The notes under the pieces: generated by a model
What the model saw: the letters and a program-made list of their open reading frames with translations, nothing else
Told to the model about the DNA's origin: nothing
Database searches by the model: none
Program-made: the position numbers and the translations under genes
Source of the DNA: Dehalococcoidia bacterium
Lineage (GTDB): Bacteria > Chloroflexota > Dehalococcoidia > Dehalococcoidales > CSSed11-197
Reading direction: 5' to 3'
DNA: 9,869 bases
Assembly: GCA_003552785.1 (NCBI GenBank)
Contig: PUOQ01000042.1
Location: 1-9,869 of the forward strand
Part shown: piece after piece, positions 1-6,118 of the stretch
Position numbering within the stretch: position 1 is the first letter of the stretch
How the letters are laid out: each line of letters starts with the position of its first letter

Positions 1-66
1 CCCGGTTTTGGAAAGGCTTTTAAAGCCAGGCTGAAAAACCATAAGAAAAAGTCAATCAAGTATTAA
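1..66 (+). CDS. Possible 3' end of an unidentified protein (5' cut off)
   Basis: The reading frame beginning at base 1 stays open for 21 codons and ends in TAA at 64-66. The visible tail is lysine-rich (ending KKKSIKY), as many cytoplasmic or nucleic-acid-binding proteins end. The other two forward frames close within about 35 bases. The fragment is too short to assign to a family, and an open run of this length could occur by chance. If real, it lies 69 bases upstream of the next gene on the same strand. The gap between them is A/T-rich, with no clear terminator and no strong promoter. Confidence 0.3.
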   Translation, partial: PGFGKAFKARLKNHKKKSIKY

Positions 67-135
67 AAAAGCTTAAATTTCGGCTCTAAATATGTTAAAT
101 TAAATATTGCAGCTTGCCAAAGGGGGTGCAGCCTA

Positions 136-426
136 ATGGAAATCGCATTTTTCAGGGACATCGTAATAATCATATCCGGAGTAGTTTTTATCGTTTCACT
201 CGGCATAATTGTTTCAATAGCCGTTTCCCTCAACAGACGCGTGAAAGAAGTAACGGCCACAACCAGGAGTGTTATGGAAAAACTCCAGGCCTCAGCTGAT
301 GATTTACAGCTTATCACCAGTTATGCCCGCCATGAAGTGGCTTTGCCGCTGGCTCAACTGGCAGGGTTTATCCAGGGACTGGGGCAAAGCATCCAGTCCT
401 TTGCCCAGATGTTTAGAAAATTTTAA
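136..426 (+). CDS. Small single-span membrane protein, YtxG/DUF948-like
   Basis: This 96-residue protein has one hydrophobic segment at about residues 9-31 (DIVIIISGVVFIVSLGIIVS), followed by a polar, probably helical and coiled-coil-like tail with Val/Leu/Met heptad character (RVKEVTATTRSVMEKLQ). There is no cleavable signal peptide, so it should be anchored by its N-terminus with the tail on one side of the membrane. The start ATG follows an AGGGGGTG ribosome-binding site at 121-128. The next gene, a YtxH-family protein, begins 18 bases after the stop, so the two are probably co-transcribed. The YtxG (DUF948)-YtxH pairing known from Firmicutes has the same gene order and size, which is the main basis for the family guess. 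The molecular function of this family is unknown. Membrane topology is inferred only from hydrophobicity. Confidence 0.75.
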   Translation: MEIAFFRDIVIIISGVVFIVSLGIIVSIAVSLNRRVKEVTATTRSVMEKLQASADDLQLITSYARHEVALPLAQLAGFIQGLGQSIQSFAQMFRKF

Positions 427-444
427 CTTACCGAGGAGGATAAT

Positions 445-693
445 ATGTCTTGCAACAAAGATACTGCTACAGGAATCGGTTTGGGCCTTGCCATTGGTGC
501 CGTCGTGGGACTGGCAATTGGCATGCTTTATGCACCGCGCCCGGGTGAAGAGACCCGGGAAATCCTGAGAGAAAAGGCCGGGGAATACAAACACAAAGCT
601 GCTGAAGCTATTTCCCACGGCCGCGAAAAGGCTGCCGAAGTAATGCATAAAGGTGAAGAAGCACTCGCCAGGAAAAAGCACACTCAGACATAA
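445..693 (+). CDS. YtxH domain-containing protein
   Basis: This 82-residue protein has a glycine-zipper-like hydrophobic helix at about residues 9-30 (GIGLGLAIGAVVGLAIGMLY). It is followed by the YtxH hallmark APRPGEETREILREKA and a charged amphipathic Lys/Glu/Ala-rich helix running to the C-terminus. This is the normal layout and length of YtxH (PF12732) proteins, which are small membrane-anchored proteins linked to general stress in Bacillus and of unknown biochemistry. A GAGGAGG ribosome-binding site at 433-439 stands 5 bases before the ATG. It is the second gene of a probable two-gene unit with the YtxG-like gene. The repeated HK(A/G)-E-E/A pattern of the tail suggests a long single helix. 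The family call is secure; the function is not known. Confidence 0.88.
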   Translation: MSCNKDTATGIGLGLAIGAVVGLAIGMLYAPRPGEETREILREKAGEYKHKAAEAISHGREKAAEVMHKGEEALARKKHTQT

Positions 694-710
694 GCGCTTT
701 TCATCATATC

Positions 711-764
711 AACCCTTCGGGTTCTTAAAATGGCCAGGCCGGGCTTACAAAAGAGCCTGGTTTT
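711..764 (+). terminator. Two short hairpins after the YtxH gene, possible weak terminator
   Basis: The first hairpin is AACCC (711-715), loop TTC, GGGTT (719-723), followed by CTTAAAA. The second is CCAGGC (734-739) pairing with GCCTGG (755-760) across a 15-base loop, extendable by two G-U pairs, and followed by TTTTCC. Neither is a classic strong intrinsic terminator, because the first stem is short and the second has a large loop and only four T residues. They may reduce readthrough from the small-protein operon into the AI-2E family gene. Confidence 0.35.
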
Positions 765-787
765 CCAACATTTGAGCTGGTCTTTAA

Positions 788-1912
788 ATGACAGAATTGC
801 TTAAAAAAAACTGGCGGCTTATAGCGTCACTGGCCGTCGCCGTATTCCTGCTGGCCCTCGCATGGGCATGGCGAGGGGCTTTATTGCCATTTCTGATCGG
901 GGCAGTGCTTGCCTATCTTATGTTACCGGGAATCAAATGGCTGGAGGCTAAATTGCCGCCCAAAGGCAAATGGCGCAAAGGCAAACGTGTTGCCTCCATG
1001 CTGATTGTGCTCATAAGTGGTATTTTGGCCCTGCTTTTATTTATCTCCTTCATAGTCATCACTGTAATTGAAACCTTCTCAGAGCTCTTTTCCAGAACAC
1101 CTGAATACATCGCCAATATCATAAACTGGCTTCAGGGCTGGGCCGAAGGCTTTCAGCAACAATTGCCTCCGGGCCTGCAGATACAGGTGGAACAGTTTAT
1201 TGCAAACCTGGGGCTTCAACTGGAAAACATACTGCAAAATGTTGCCCAGCAGGGCTTTTCCATCATTACCGGAAGTTTTGACACCCTGCTTGGCTTCGTT
1301 GCCCTGCCCCTGTTTCTTTTTTATATTATAAAAGACTACGAAAAACTGAGGCGGACGACACGATCTTTATTCCCCGGCTGGGCAATTGAACACGCACGCA
1401 ATATTGCCTTTATAATTGAAAGGGTCCTGGGGCGTTATTTACGCGCCAGGCTCATCCTCGGGGCAAGTGTTGCCGTTATGGCTTTTATCGGGCTGACTTT
1501 AATGGGGCTTCCTTACGCTACTGCGCTGGCTTTTTTCGCAGGCATGACCGAGCTGGTGCCCGTTATAGGCCCCTGGCTGGGAGCAATTCTTGCCATACTG
1601 GTAGCACTGGGCATTGCCCCGGGCCATATTATCCTGGTGGCGCTACTGTTTCTGGGGATTCAGTTAATAAAAACGAAGCTGCTGGTGCCAAATATTCAGG
1701 GCTCGCAGCTGGGTATCCACCCGGTATTAATTGTATTGATACTGGTGCTTGGCCTGTATACCGCCGGCATATGGGGCATCTTGTTCGCAGTGCCTGTAGC
1801 TGCTACTTTCGCCAGAATATTTGAATATATAGGGGAGCAGAGAATGGCCGGAAAAGAAGAAGGCGGCCAAAACCAGCCGCCCTGCCCAAACGGTCAGGAA
1901 AAAACGGTTTAA
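788..1912 (+). CDS. AI-2E family transporter (UPF0118 membrane protein)
   Basis: This 374-residue polytopic membrane protein follows the AI-2E transporter family (PF01594) pattern. Two hydrophobic helices lie at about residues 10-50 and a third at about 75-100, followed by an extended soluble stretch. Then comes the conserved LPLFLFYIIKDYEKLRR segment near residue 180, and a C-terminal block of several helices. That block carries TELVPVIGPWLGA, the PNIQGSQLGIHPVL motif and a final TAGIWGILFAVPVAA helix. Length and order are normal for the family. The name comes from TqsA, which exports autoinducer-2, but other members act as Na+/H+ antiporters, so the substrate here is not predictable. The ribosome-binding site is weak (GAGCTGG at 774-780). 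The last 4 bases overlap the convergent gyrB gene. The C-terminal tail (about 30 residues) is polar and Gln/Pro/Gly-rich and is probably cytoplasmic. Confidence 0.9.
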   Translation: MTELLKKNWRLIASLAVAVFLLALAWAWRGALLPFLIGAVLAYLMLPGIKWLEAKLPPKGKWRKGKRVASMLIVLISGILALLLFISFIVITVIETFSELFSRTPEYIANIINWLQGWAEGFQQQLPPGLQIQVEQFIANLGLQLENILQNVAQQGFSIITGSFDTLLGFVALPLFLFYIIKDYEKLRRTTRSLFPGWAIEHARNIAFIIERVLGRYLRARLILGASVAVMAFIGLTLMGLPYATALAFFAGMTELVPVIGPWLGAILAILVALGIAPGHIILVALLFLGIQLIKTKLLVPNIQGSQLGIHPVLIVLILVLGLYTAGIWGILFAVPVAATFARIFEYIGEQRMAGKEEGGQNQPPCPNGQEKTV

Positions 1913-3834
1913 ATATCAAGGTTTTTAACATTCTTGGCGTGAGCCTGTATAAAGGCCTTGCGAGGCGGCACCTCGCCACCCATAAGTACACTAAAAACCT
2001 CATCTGCTTTGGCAGCATCTTCAATGGTAACCTGCAGTAAAGTACGTGTTGCCGGATTCATGGTGGTTTCCCATAGTTGCTCGGCGCTCATTTCACCCAG
2101 ACCCTTGTAACGCTGGAGCTCAGATTTGGAAGCCTTGCTCTTGAGCCCGGCAAGCACTTCAACCTTCTCCTGCTCGGTAAAAACCCAGCGCTCCTCCCTG
2201 CCTGTTTTAATGCGGTATAACGGCGGCTGAGCGATATACAGATACCCACGATGAATCAGCTCAACCATGTGACGGAAGAAGAAGGTAAGCAACAGGGTAC
2301 GTATGTGCGACCCGTCTACATCTGCATCGGTCATAAGAATAACCTTGTGATAACGCAGGCGCAGCGGCTCAAAATCGTCATCGATGCCCGCCCCAAGTGC
2401 GGTAATTAAGGTCCTGATTTCCTCATGAGAAAGCATTTTATCAACAGTGGCTTTTTCGACATTCAATATTTTACCGCGCAGTGGCAATATTGCCTGAAAT
2501 CTGCGGTGCCGGCCCTGCTTGGCCGAACCGCCGGCACTATCTCCCTCAACCAGGAATAATTCACTCAATGCCGGGTCTTTTTCACTGCAATCTGCCAGCT
2601 TACCGGGCAAAGTGCCCGTATCCAGGCTGCTTTTACGGATAATAAGATCCCGGGCTTTGCGGGCAGCCTCCCGGGCTTTGGCTGCAGTAATACACTTTTC
2701 CAGTATTTTCTTGGCATCCTCGGGGTGTTCATCGAAATATAGATTCAACTCCTCCGAGACAGCACTCTCTACATGGCTCTTTATCTCGATATTGCCCAGC
2801 TTGCCCTTGGTCTGCCCTTCAAATTGTGGTTCAGAAAGTTTCACGCTGACAACCGCTGTCAGCCCTTCTCTTACATCTTCCCCCACCAGATTGGGTTCAT
2901 CATCCTTTAAAAGCCTGGTCCGGTGAGCCCAGTCGTTTAGGACCCGGGTAAGCGCTGAGCGAAACCCGGTGAGATGAGTGCCCCCGTCAATGGTATTTAC
3001 ACAATTGGCAAAGCTGAGAGTATTATCGGTAAAGCCATCATTATACTGCATTGCAACTTCTATAATGGTATTGTTCACCGGTTTTGAAATAACAATTGGC
3101 TGGCGGTGGCGTACAGCCCGGTTGCGATTAAGCCGCCGCACAAAACCTGAAATGCCACCTTCGAAGTAATAAGTCAGGTCCCGGTCGGTTTTCTCTTCCC
3201 TGATCTGTATTTGCAGGCCTTTATTCAAATAGGCAGTCTCTCTGAGCCTTTCAGCGATGGTGTCAAAATCATATTCAAGGGTAGTAAAAATTTCCTCATC
3301 TGCAAGGAAAGAAATACTGGTGCCGGTACCATTGGCGCTCCCGACGGCCTCAACTTCAGTACTGGGTATGCCCCGCTCATAGCGCTGATGGTATTTTTTC
3401 CCATCACGGTAAACCGTTACTTCCAGCCACTCAGACAGCGCATTTACCACAGATGAGCCAACTCCGTGCAAACCACCCGAAACCTGGTAAGTTTTGCCTC
3501 CGAACTTGGCACCGGCATGCAATACAGTCAAAACTGTTTCAAGTGCGGTTTTTTTGGTTGAAGGGTGCACATCAACCGGGATGCCCCGGCCATTGTCAGT
3601 TACAGTAACAGAGTTATCGGCATGTAAATCAATCACAATCCGGTTGCAGAAACCCCCCATAGCCTCGTCGACGCTGTTATAGGCAATTTCATAAACCAGA
3701 TGATGGAGCCCGCGCTGATCGGTGCTACCGATATACATACCGGGGCGCCGCCTGACTGCTTCGCGCCCGCCTAAAACCTGAATATCAGCTGCTGAATAAT
3801 CGTTACCGTTTTTCGAAGACACCGGTTTTTCCAT
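1909..3834 (-). CDS. gyrB: DNA gyrase subunit B (GyrB)
   Basis: This is the ATPase subunit of DNA gyrase, which with GyrA introduces negative supercoils using ATP in the cytoplasm. With the ATG at 3834 it has 641 residues, the usual length of the short GyrB form. The GHKL ATPase elements are intact: E49 (general base), N53, D80 in TDNGRGIP, the GLHGVGSSVVNALS lid, and QTKGKLG in the transducer domain. The TOPRIM metal site is intact: E430 in EGDSAGG and D503/D505/D507 in DADVDGSH. The RYKGLGEM C-terminal motif is present. An in-frame TTG at 3873 would add 13 residues, but it directly follows a stop and lacks a ribosome-binding site. The ATG at 3834 lies 16 bases after AGGAG, which is unusually far, so the exact start is uncertain. 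gyrA is not in the window. The gene has its own promoter upstream. Topoisomerase IV ParE is an alternative, but the sequence reads as GyrB. Confidence 0.96.
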   Translation of the reverse strand: MEKPVSSKNGNDYSAADIQVLGGREAVRRRPGMYIGSTDQRGLHHLVYEIAYNSVDEAMGGFCNRIVIDLHADNSVTVTDNGRGIPVDVHPSTKKTALETVLTVLHAGAKFGGKTYQVSGGLHGVGSSVVNALSEWLEVTVYRDGKKYHQRYERGIPSTEVEAVGSANGTGTSISFLADEEIFTTLEYDFDTIAERLRETAYLNKGLQIQIREEKTDRDLTYYFEGGISGFVRRLNRNRAVRHRQPIVISKPVNNTIIEVAMQYNDGFTDNTLSFANCVNTIDGGTHLTGFRSALTRVLNDWAHRTRLLKDDEPNLVGEDVREGLTAVVSVKLSEPQFEGQTKGKLGNIEIKSHVESAVSEELNLYFDEHPEDAKKILEKCITAAKAREAARKARDLIIRKSSLDTGTLPGKLADCSEKDPALSELFLVEGDSAGGSAKQGRHRRFQAILPLRGKILNVEKATVDKMLSHEEIRTLITALGAGIDDDFEPLRLRYHKVILMTDADVDGSHIRTLLLTFFFRHMVELIHRGYLYIAQPPLYRIKTGREERWVFTEQEKVEVLAGLKSKASKSELQRYKGLGEMSAEQLWETTMNPATRTLLQVTIEDAAKADEVFSVLMGGEVPPRKAFIQAHAKNVKNLDI

Positions 3835-3974
3835 TGCTATCTTGCATTTACTCCTGTAAAGGGCTTTGGCCAACTATTAATTATTACACAAACAAGGCTG
3901 CTTAAAGCGCTATTTACCGGAGAATAACACCATAAACAGCCATGCAGGACATAACAAATCAATCATTCCTCATA

Positions 3975-4005
3975 ATTATACCATATTTTGCCCCTGCGTT
4001 ATCAC
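3975..4005 (-). promoter_or_regulatory. Probable gyrB promoter (extended -10)
   Basis: On the minus strand the -10 is a perfect TATAAT (3975-3980) preceded by TGG, giving the extended -10 form TGnTATAAT. A weak -35-like GTGATA lies at 4000-4005 with a 19-base spacer. Transcription would begin near 3968, leaving a leader of about 130 bases before the ATG at 3834. It sits in the 184-base gap after hisS, so gyrB can be expressed independently of hisS. Confidence 0.6.
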
Positions 4006-4018
4006 CACTGCCTGATTT

Positions 4019-5287
4019 TTAAATATTTAAAGATGCGGTAAGCACCAGGCCCAGGTCTTTTCTGCTTACCGTTTCCTGCGTGCCTTTTTGCAAATCGCGC
4101 ACCACCGCCCGTCCTTCCCTTAATTCATCACTGCCTATTATAACCGCCAGCTTCATGCCGAGATTGTTTGCCTGCCTTAACTGTGATTTCAGACTGCTTC
4201 CTTCCCGGCCCAATACTGAGCCGATTCCTGATGAACCAAGCCCTTCAGAAACAGCCAGGGCCTCATCCCGGGTTTCCCCGTCTGTATAAGCCAGCAGTAC
4301 ATCAGGACGCGGCAACGCAGGCACACTTATTCCCTGGCGATTCAGGTTCAATATAATGCGTTCTATTCCGGCAGCAAAACCCATGGCCGGTGCAGGCCTG
4401 CCACCTATTTCCTGTATCAGCCCGTCATACCGGCCACCGCCGCCAAGGGTACTCTGCGAACCTTTATCCTCGGGTAAAACCTCAAAAACGGTGCGCGTAT
4501 AGTAATCAAGGCCCCGTACCAGCCGGTGGCTGATTTGATAATCTATCCCGGCAATCGCAAGGTATTTTTCCAGCAGCTCGAAATGACTGAGGCAATCCGG
4601 GCACAGATGCTTGACGCTTCCCGGCGCCTCCATAGCCAGTGGCTGGCATTTATCCTGCTTGCAATCAAGCAATCGCAGGGGGTTTTTTTCCAGCCTCACC
4701 CTGCAATCCGGGCACAACTTATCAGTGTTTTTCTCATAAAAAGACTTTAGTTTCTCCAGGTAAACCGGCCGGCACTGCCTGCAGCCTATTGAATTGAGAA
4801 CGATGCTCAGCCTGCTCAGGCCAAGAAGTTCAAAAAATCGCCATGCCAGGCGGATTACTTCCGCATCAACCAGGGCAGAGCCATCCCCGATAACCTCGAA
4901 ACCAAACTGGTGATGCTGCCTCATCCTTCCTGCCTGCGGGCGCTCATAACGAAAAGCTGGAGCCAGGTAATACAGGCGTACCGGCTGGGGCAGGCTGTTC
5001 ATGCCATGCTCAATATACGCCCTGCAAACCGGCGCAGTGCCTTCCGGCCTGAGGGTGAAAGAACCGCCACTGCGGTCATTGAAGGTATACATCTCCTTCT
5101 CAACGATGTCTGTTTCCTGGCCGACTCCCCTTGTAAACAGCCCGGTAGCTTCAAAAACGGGGGTGTCAATACGGCCATAGCCGTAGTTGCAGCAGATTTC
5201 TTCAGCCTTCTTTCTTACATAATGCCACAATGGCTGCTCCTCCGGTAATATGTCCTGTGTGCCTCGCGGCGCTCTAAAACCTGACAA
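4019..5287 (-). CDS. hisS: Histidine--tRNA ligase (HisRS)
   Basis: This class II aminoacyl-tRNA synthetase charges tRNA-His with histidine using ATP in the cytoplasm. With the preferred start it has 422 residues, normal for bacterial HisRS. The N-terminus reads RAPRGTQDILP. Motif 1 lies around GYGRIDTPVFE, and motif 2 around LAPAFRYERPQAGRMRQ followed by HHQFGFEVIG. The histidine-A motif is LVRGLDYYTRTVFEV, with the catalytic arginine at R258, and motif 3 is AMGFAAGIERI. A C-terminal anticodon-binding domain follows. The middle insertion is rich in cysteine pairs (CRQC, CPDC, LCPDC), as in many bacterial HisRS. The start is taken as TTG at 5287 because AAAGGAG stands ideally before it. A GTG at 5326 would add 13 residues that include the ribosome-binding site itself. 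The gene follows lexA by 89 bases on the same strand with no clear terminator, so partial co-transcription is possible. Confidence 0.95.
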   Translation of the reverse strand: MSGFRAPRGTQDILPEEQPLWHYVRKKAEEICCNYGYGRIDTPVFEATGLFTRGVGQETDIVEKEMYTFNDRSGGSFTLRPEGTAPVCRAYIEHGMNSLPQPVRLYYLAPAFRYERPQAGRMRQHHQFGFEVIGDGSALVDAEVIRLAWRFFELLGLSRLSIVLNSIGCRQCRPVYLEKLKSFYEKNTDKLCPDCRVRLEKNPLRLLDCKQDKCQPLAMEAPGSVKHLCPDCLSHFELLEKYLAIAGIDYQISHRLVRGLDYYTRTVFEVLPEDKGSQSTLGGGGRYDGLIQEIGGRPAPAMGFAAGIERIILNLNRQGISVPALPRPDVLLAYTDGETRDEALAVSEGLGSSGIGSVLGREGSSLKSQLRQANNLGMKLAVIIGSDELREGRAVVRDLQKGTQETVSRKDLGLVLTASLNI

Positions 5288-5293
5288 AAACCT

Positions 5294-5300
5294 CTCCTTT
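5294..5300 (-). promoter_or_regulatory. Ribosome-binding site deciding the hisS start
   Basis: The minus strand reads AAAGGAG (5300 to 5294), continuing AGG, 6 bases before a TTG codon at 5287-5285. Spacing and complementarity to the 16S rRNA tail are near ideal. By contrast, the upstream GTG at 5326 has no such site. This favours the TTG as start codon, giving a protein that begins SGFRAPRGTQ, which fits the family. Confidence 0.7.
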
Positions 5301-5336
5301 GTATATATTTCCTGGCAATTTAACACTGTGACATGC

Positions 5337-5357
5337 CTGCTTATTTACGACAAGCAG
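5337..5357 (-). other. Small hairpin between lexA and hisS
   Basis: CTGCTT (5337-5342) and AAGCAG (5352-5357) form a perfect 6-base-pair stem with a 9-base loop in the gap between the lexA stop and the hisS start. No T-run follows it on the minus strand, so it is not a convincing intrinsic terminator. It could be an mRNA processing or stability element, or chance. Confidence 0.25.
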
Positions 5358-5376
5358 CCCTTAAAAACTTCTAACG

Positions 5377-6024
5377 TCACAGGCTCCTCAAAACGGCTAC
5401 CAGCCTGCCCTGGATTTCAACATTGCCGGCACCGGTATATATTGCACTATAGCGGCTGTTTGCCGGTTGAAGCTTGATAAGGTTTTTTTCCGAGTAAACC
5501 TTTTTAAGTGTCGTTTCTTTTTCGTCTTTTAACCACACCACTGCTGTTTCTCCATTCTCAACCCTGTTAACAGCCTGAATTATAATTGTATCACCATCAT
5601 CAATCAGTGCATCCTGCATCGAATCCCCTTTTACCTTCAATGCATACATGTTGTGCCCGCTGCCGGAAATTATGCCCCCCGGAACAGTTACTGTATCTGC
5701 GGTTCGGGCCTGATCCCAGGTATCGGGTGAGGGCACAGGCACAGGCCTGCCGGCAGCTATTAACCCCATCAAAGGGACTTTCACCCCTTCATCCCCTCCG
5801 CCAGCAACCAGTTCCAGCCCCCTGGAAATATCCGGCTGGCGGCGCAGAAACCCCCTGGCTTCAAGCTGTTTTATATGGTAGGCAGCCACCGAGGTGGAGC
5901 TCATCTTAATGCCTTTAACTATGTCACGCACAGACGGGGGGTACTGGTTTTCCCGGATAAATTCCCGTATAAACTCAAGAATTTCCTGCTGGCGGGGGGA
6001 CAGGCTGCTCCGTAACTGGTTCAT
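5377..6024 (-). CDS. lexA: LexA repressor, SOS response regulator
   Basis: This 215-residue protein represses SOS genes and cleaves itself when RecA filaments form on damaged DNA. Residues 1-70 form a winged helix-turn-helix domain (LSPRQQEILEFI, then PPSVRDI, then SSTSVAAYHIKQLEARG). After a short Gly/Asp linker comes the S24-type peptidase domain. The scissile Ala-Gly bond is A91-G92 in LIAAGRPVP, the nucleophile is S135 in KGDSMQDA, and the catalytic lysine is K174 in TTLKKVY. All key residues are present and the length is typical. The ATG is preceded by AGGAGAG at good spacing. A LexA-type operator (6042-6057) lies between the promoter and the start, so the gene should be autoregulated. 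It lies 94 bases downstream of the hybrid kinase and 89 bases upstream of hisS on the same strand. The recognition-helix region resembles Gram-positive LexA rather than E. coli LexA, which agrees with the operator type. Confidence 0.96.
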   Translation of the reverse strand: MNQLRSSLSPRQQEILEFIREFIRENQYPPSVRDIVKGIKMSSTSVAAYHIKQLEARGFLRRQPDISRGLELVAGGGDEGVKVPLMGLIAAGRPVPVPSPDTWDQARTADTVTVPGGIISGSGHNMYALKVKGDSMQDALIDDGDTIIIQAVNRVENGETAVVWLKDEKETTLKKVYSEKNLIKLQPANSRYSAIYTGAGNVEIQGRLVAVLRSL

Positions 6025-6041
6025 GCTGCTCTCCTGAAATT

Positions 6042-6057
6042 AAGAACAGTTGTTCTT
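6042..6057 (-). promoter_or_regulatory. LexA operator (SOS box) of lexA
   Basis: AAGAACA (6042-6048) and TGTTCTT (6051-6057) are perfect 7-base inverted arms around a 2-base centre. The core is GAAC-N4-GTTC, matching the Bacillus-type SOS box (CGAAC-N4-GTTCG) except for the outer C/G pair. It lies 6 bases downstream of the predicted lexA -10 element, around the transcription start, where bound LexA would block transcription. It is 17 bases upstream of the lexA start codon. Confidence 0.85.
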
Positions 6058-6063
6058 TTGTAA

Positions 6064-6092
6064 ACTTTAATCAAAGTTTCCATCTTTGTCAA
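6064..6092 (-). promoter_or_regulatory. lexA promoter
   Basis: On the minus strand a perfect TTGACA (6087-6092) is separated by 17 bases from TAAAGT (6064-6069), a 4 of 6 match to TATAAT. Transcription would begin near 6055-6058, inside the SOS box. The combination of consensus -35, ideal spacing and operator position makes this the most convincing promoter in the window. Confidence 0.75.
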
Positions 6093-6118
6093 ACCCGGAT
6101 TTGCAACTTTAAAGCGCC

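Noticed and set aside
15..27. Near-palindrome GGCTTT-T-AAAGCC as a terminator
   Set aside because: There is no T-run after the stem on either strand, and it lies inside the open frame ending at 66.
2519..2926. Antisense open frame opposite gyrB
   Set aside because: It overlaps essential GyrB TOPRIM and transducer coding sequence; its Ser/Leu-rich composition is typical of a shadow frame.
5288..5376. T-box or other amino-acid-responsive leader before hisS
   Set aside because: The gap is only 89 bases and has no T-box sequence, specifier loop or terminator; only a 6-base-pair hairpin is present.
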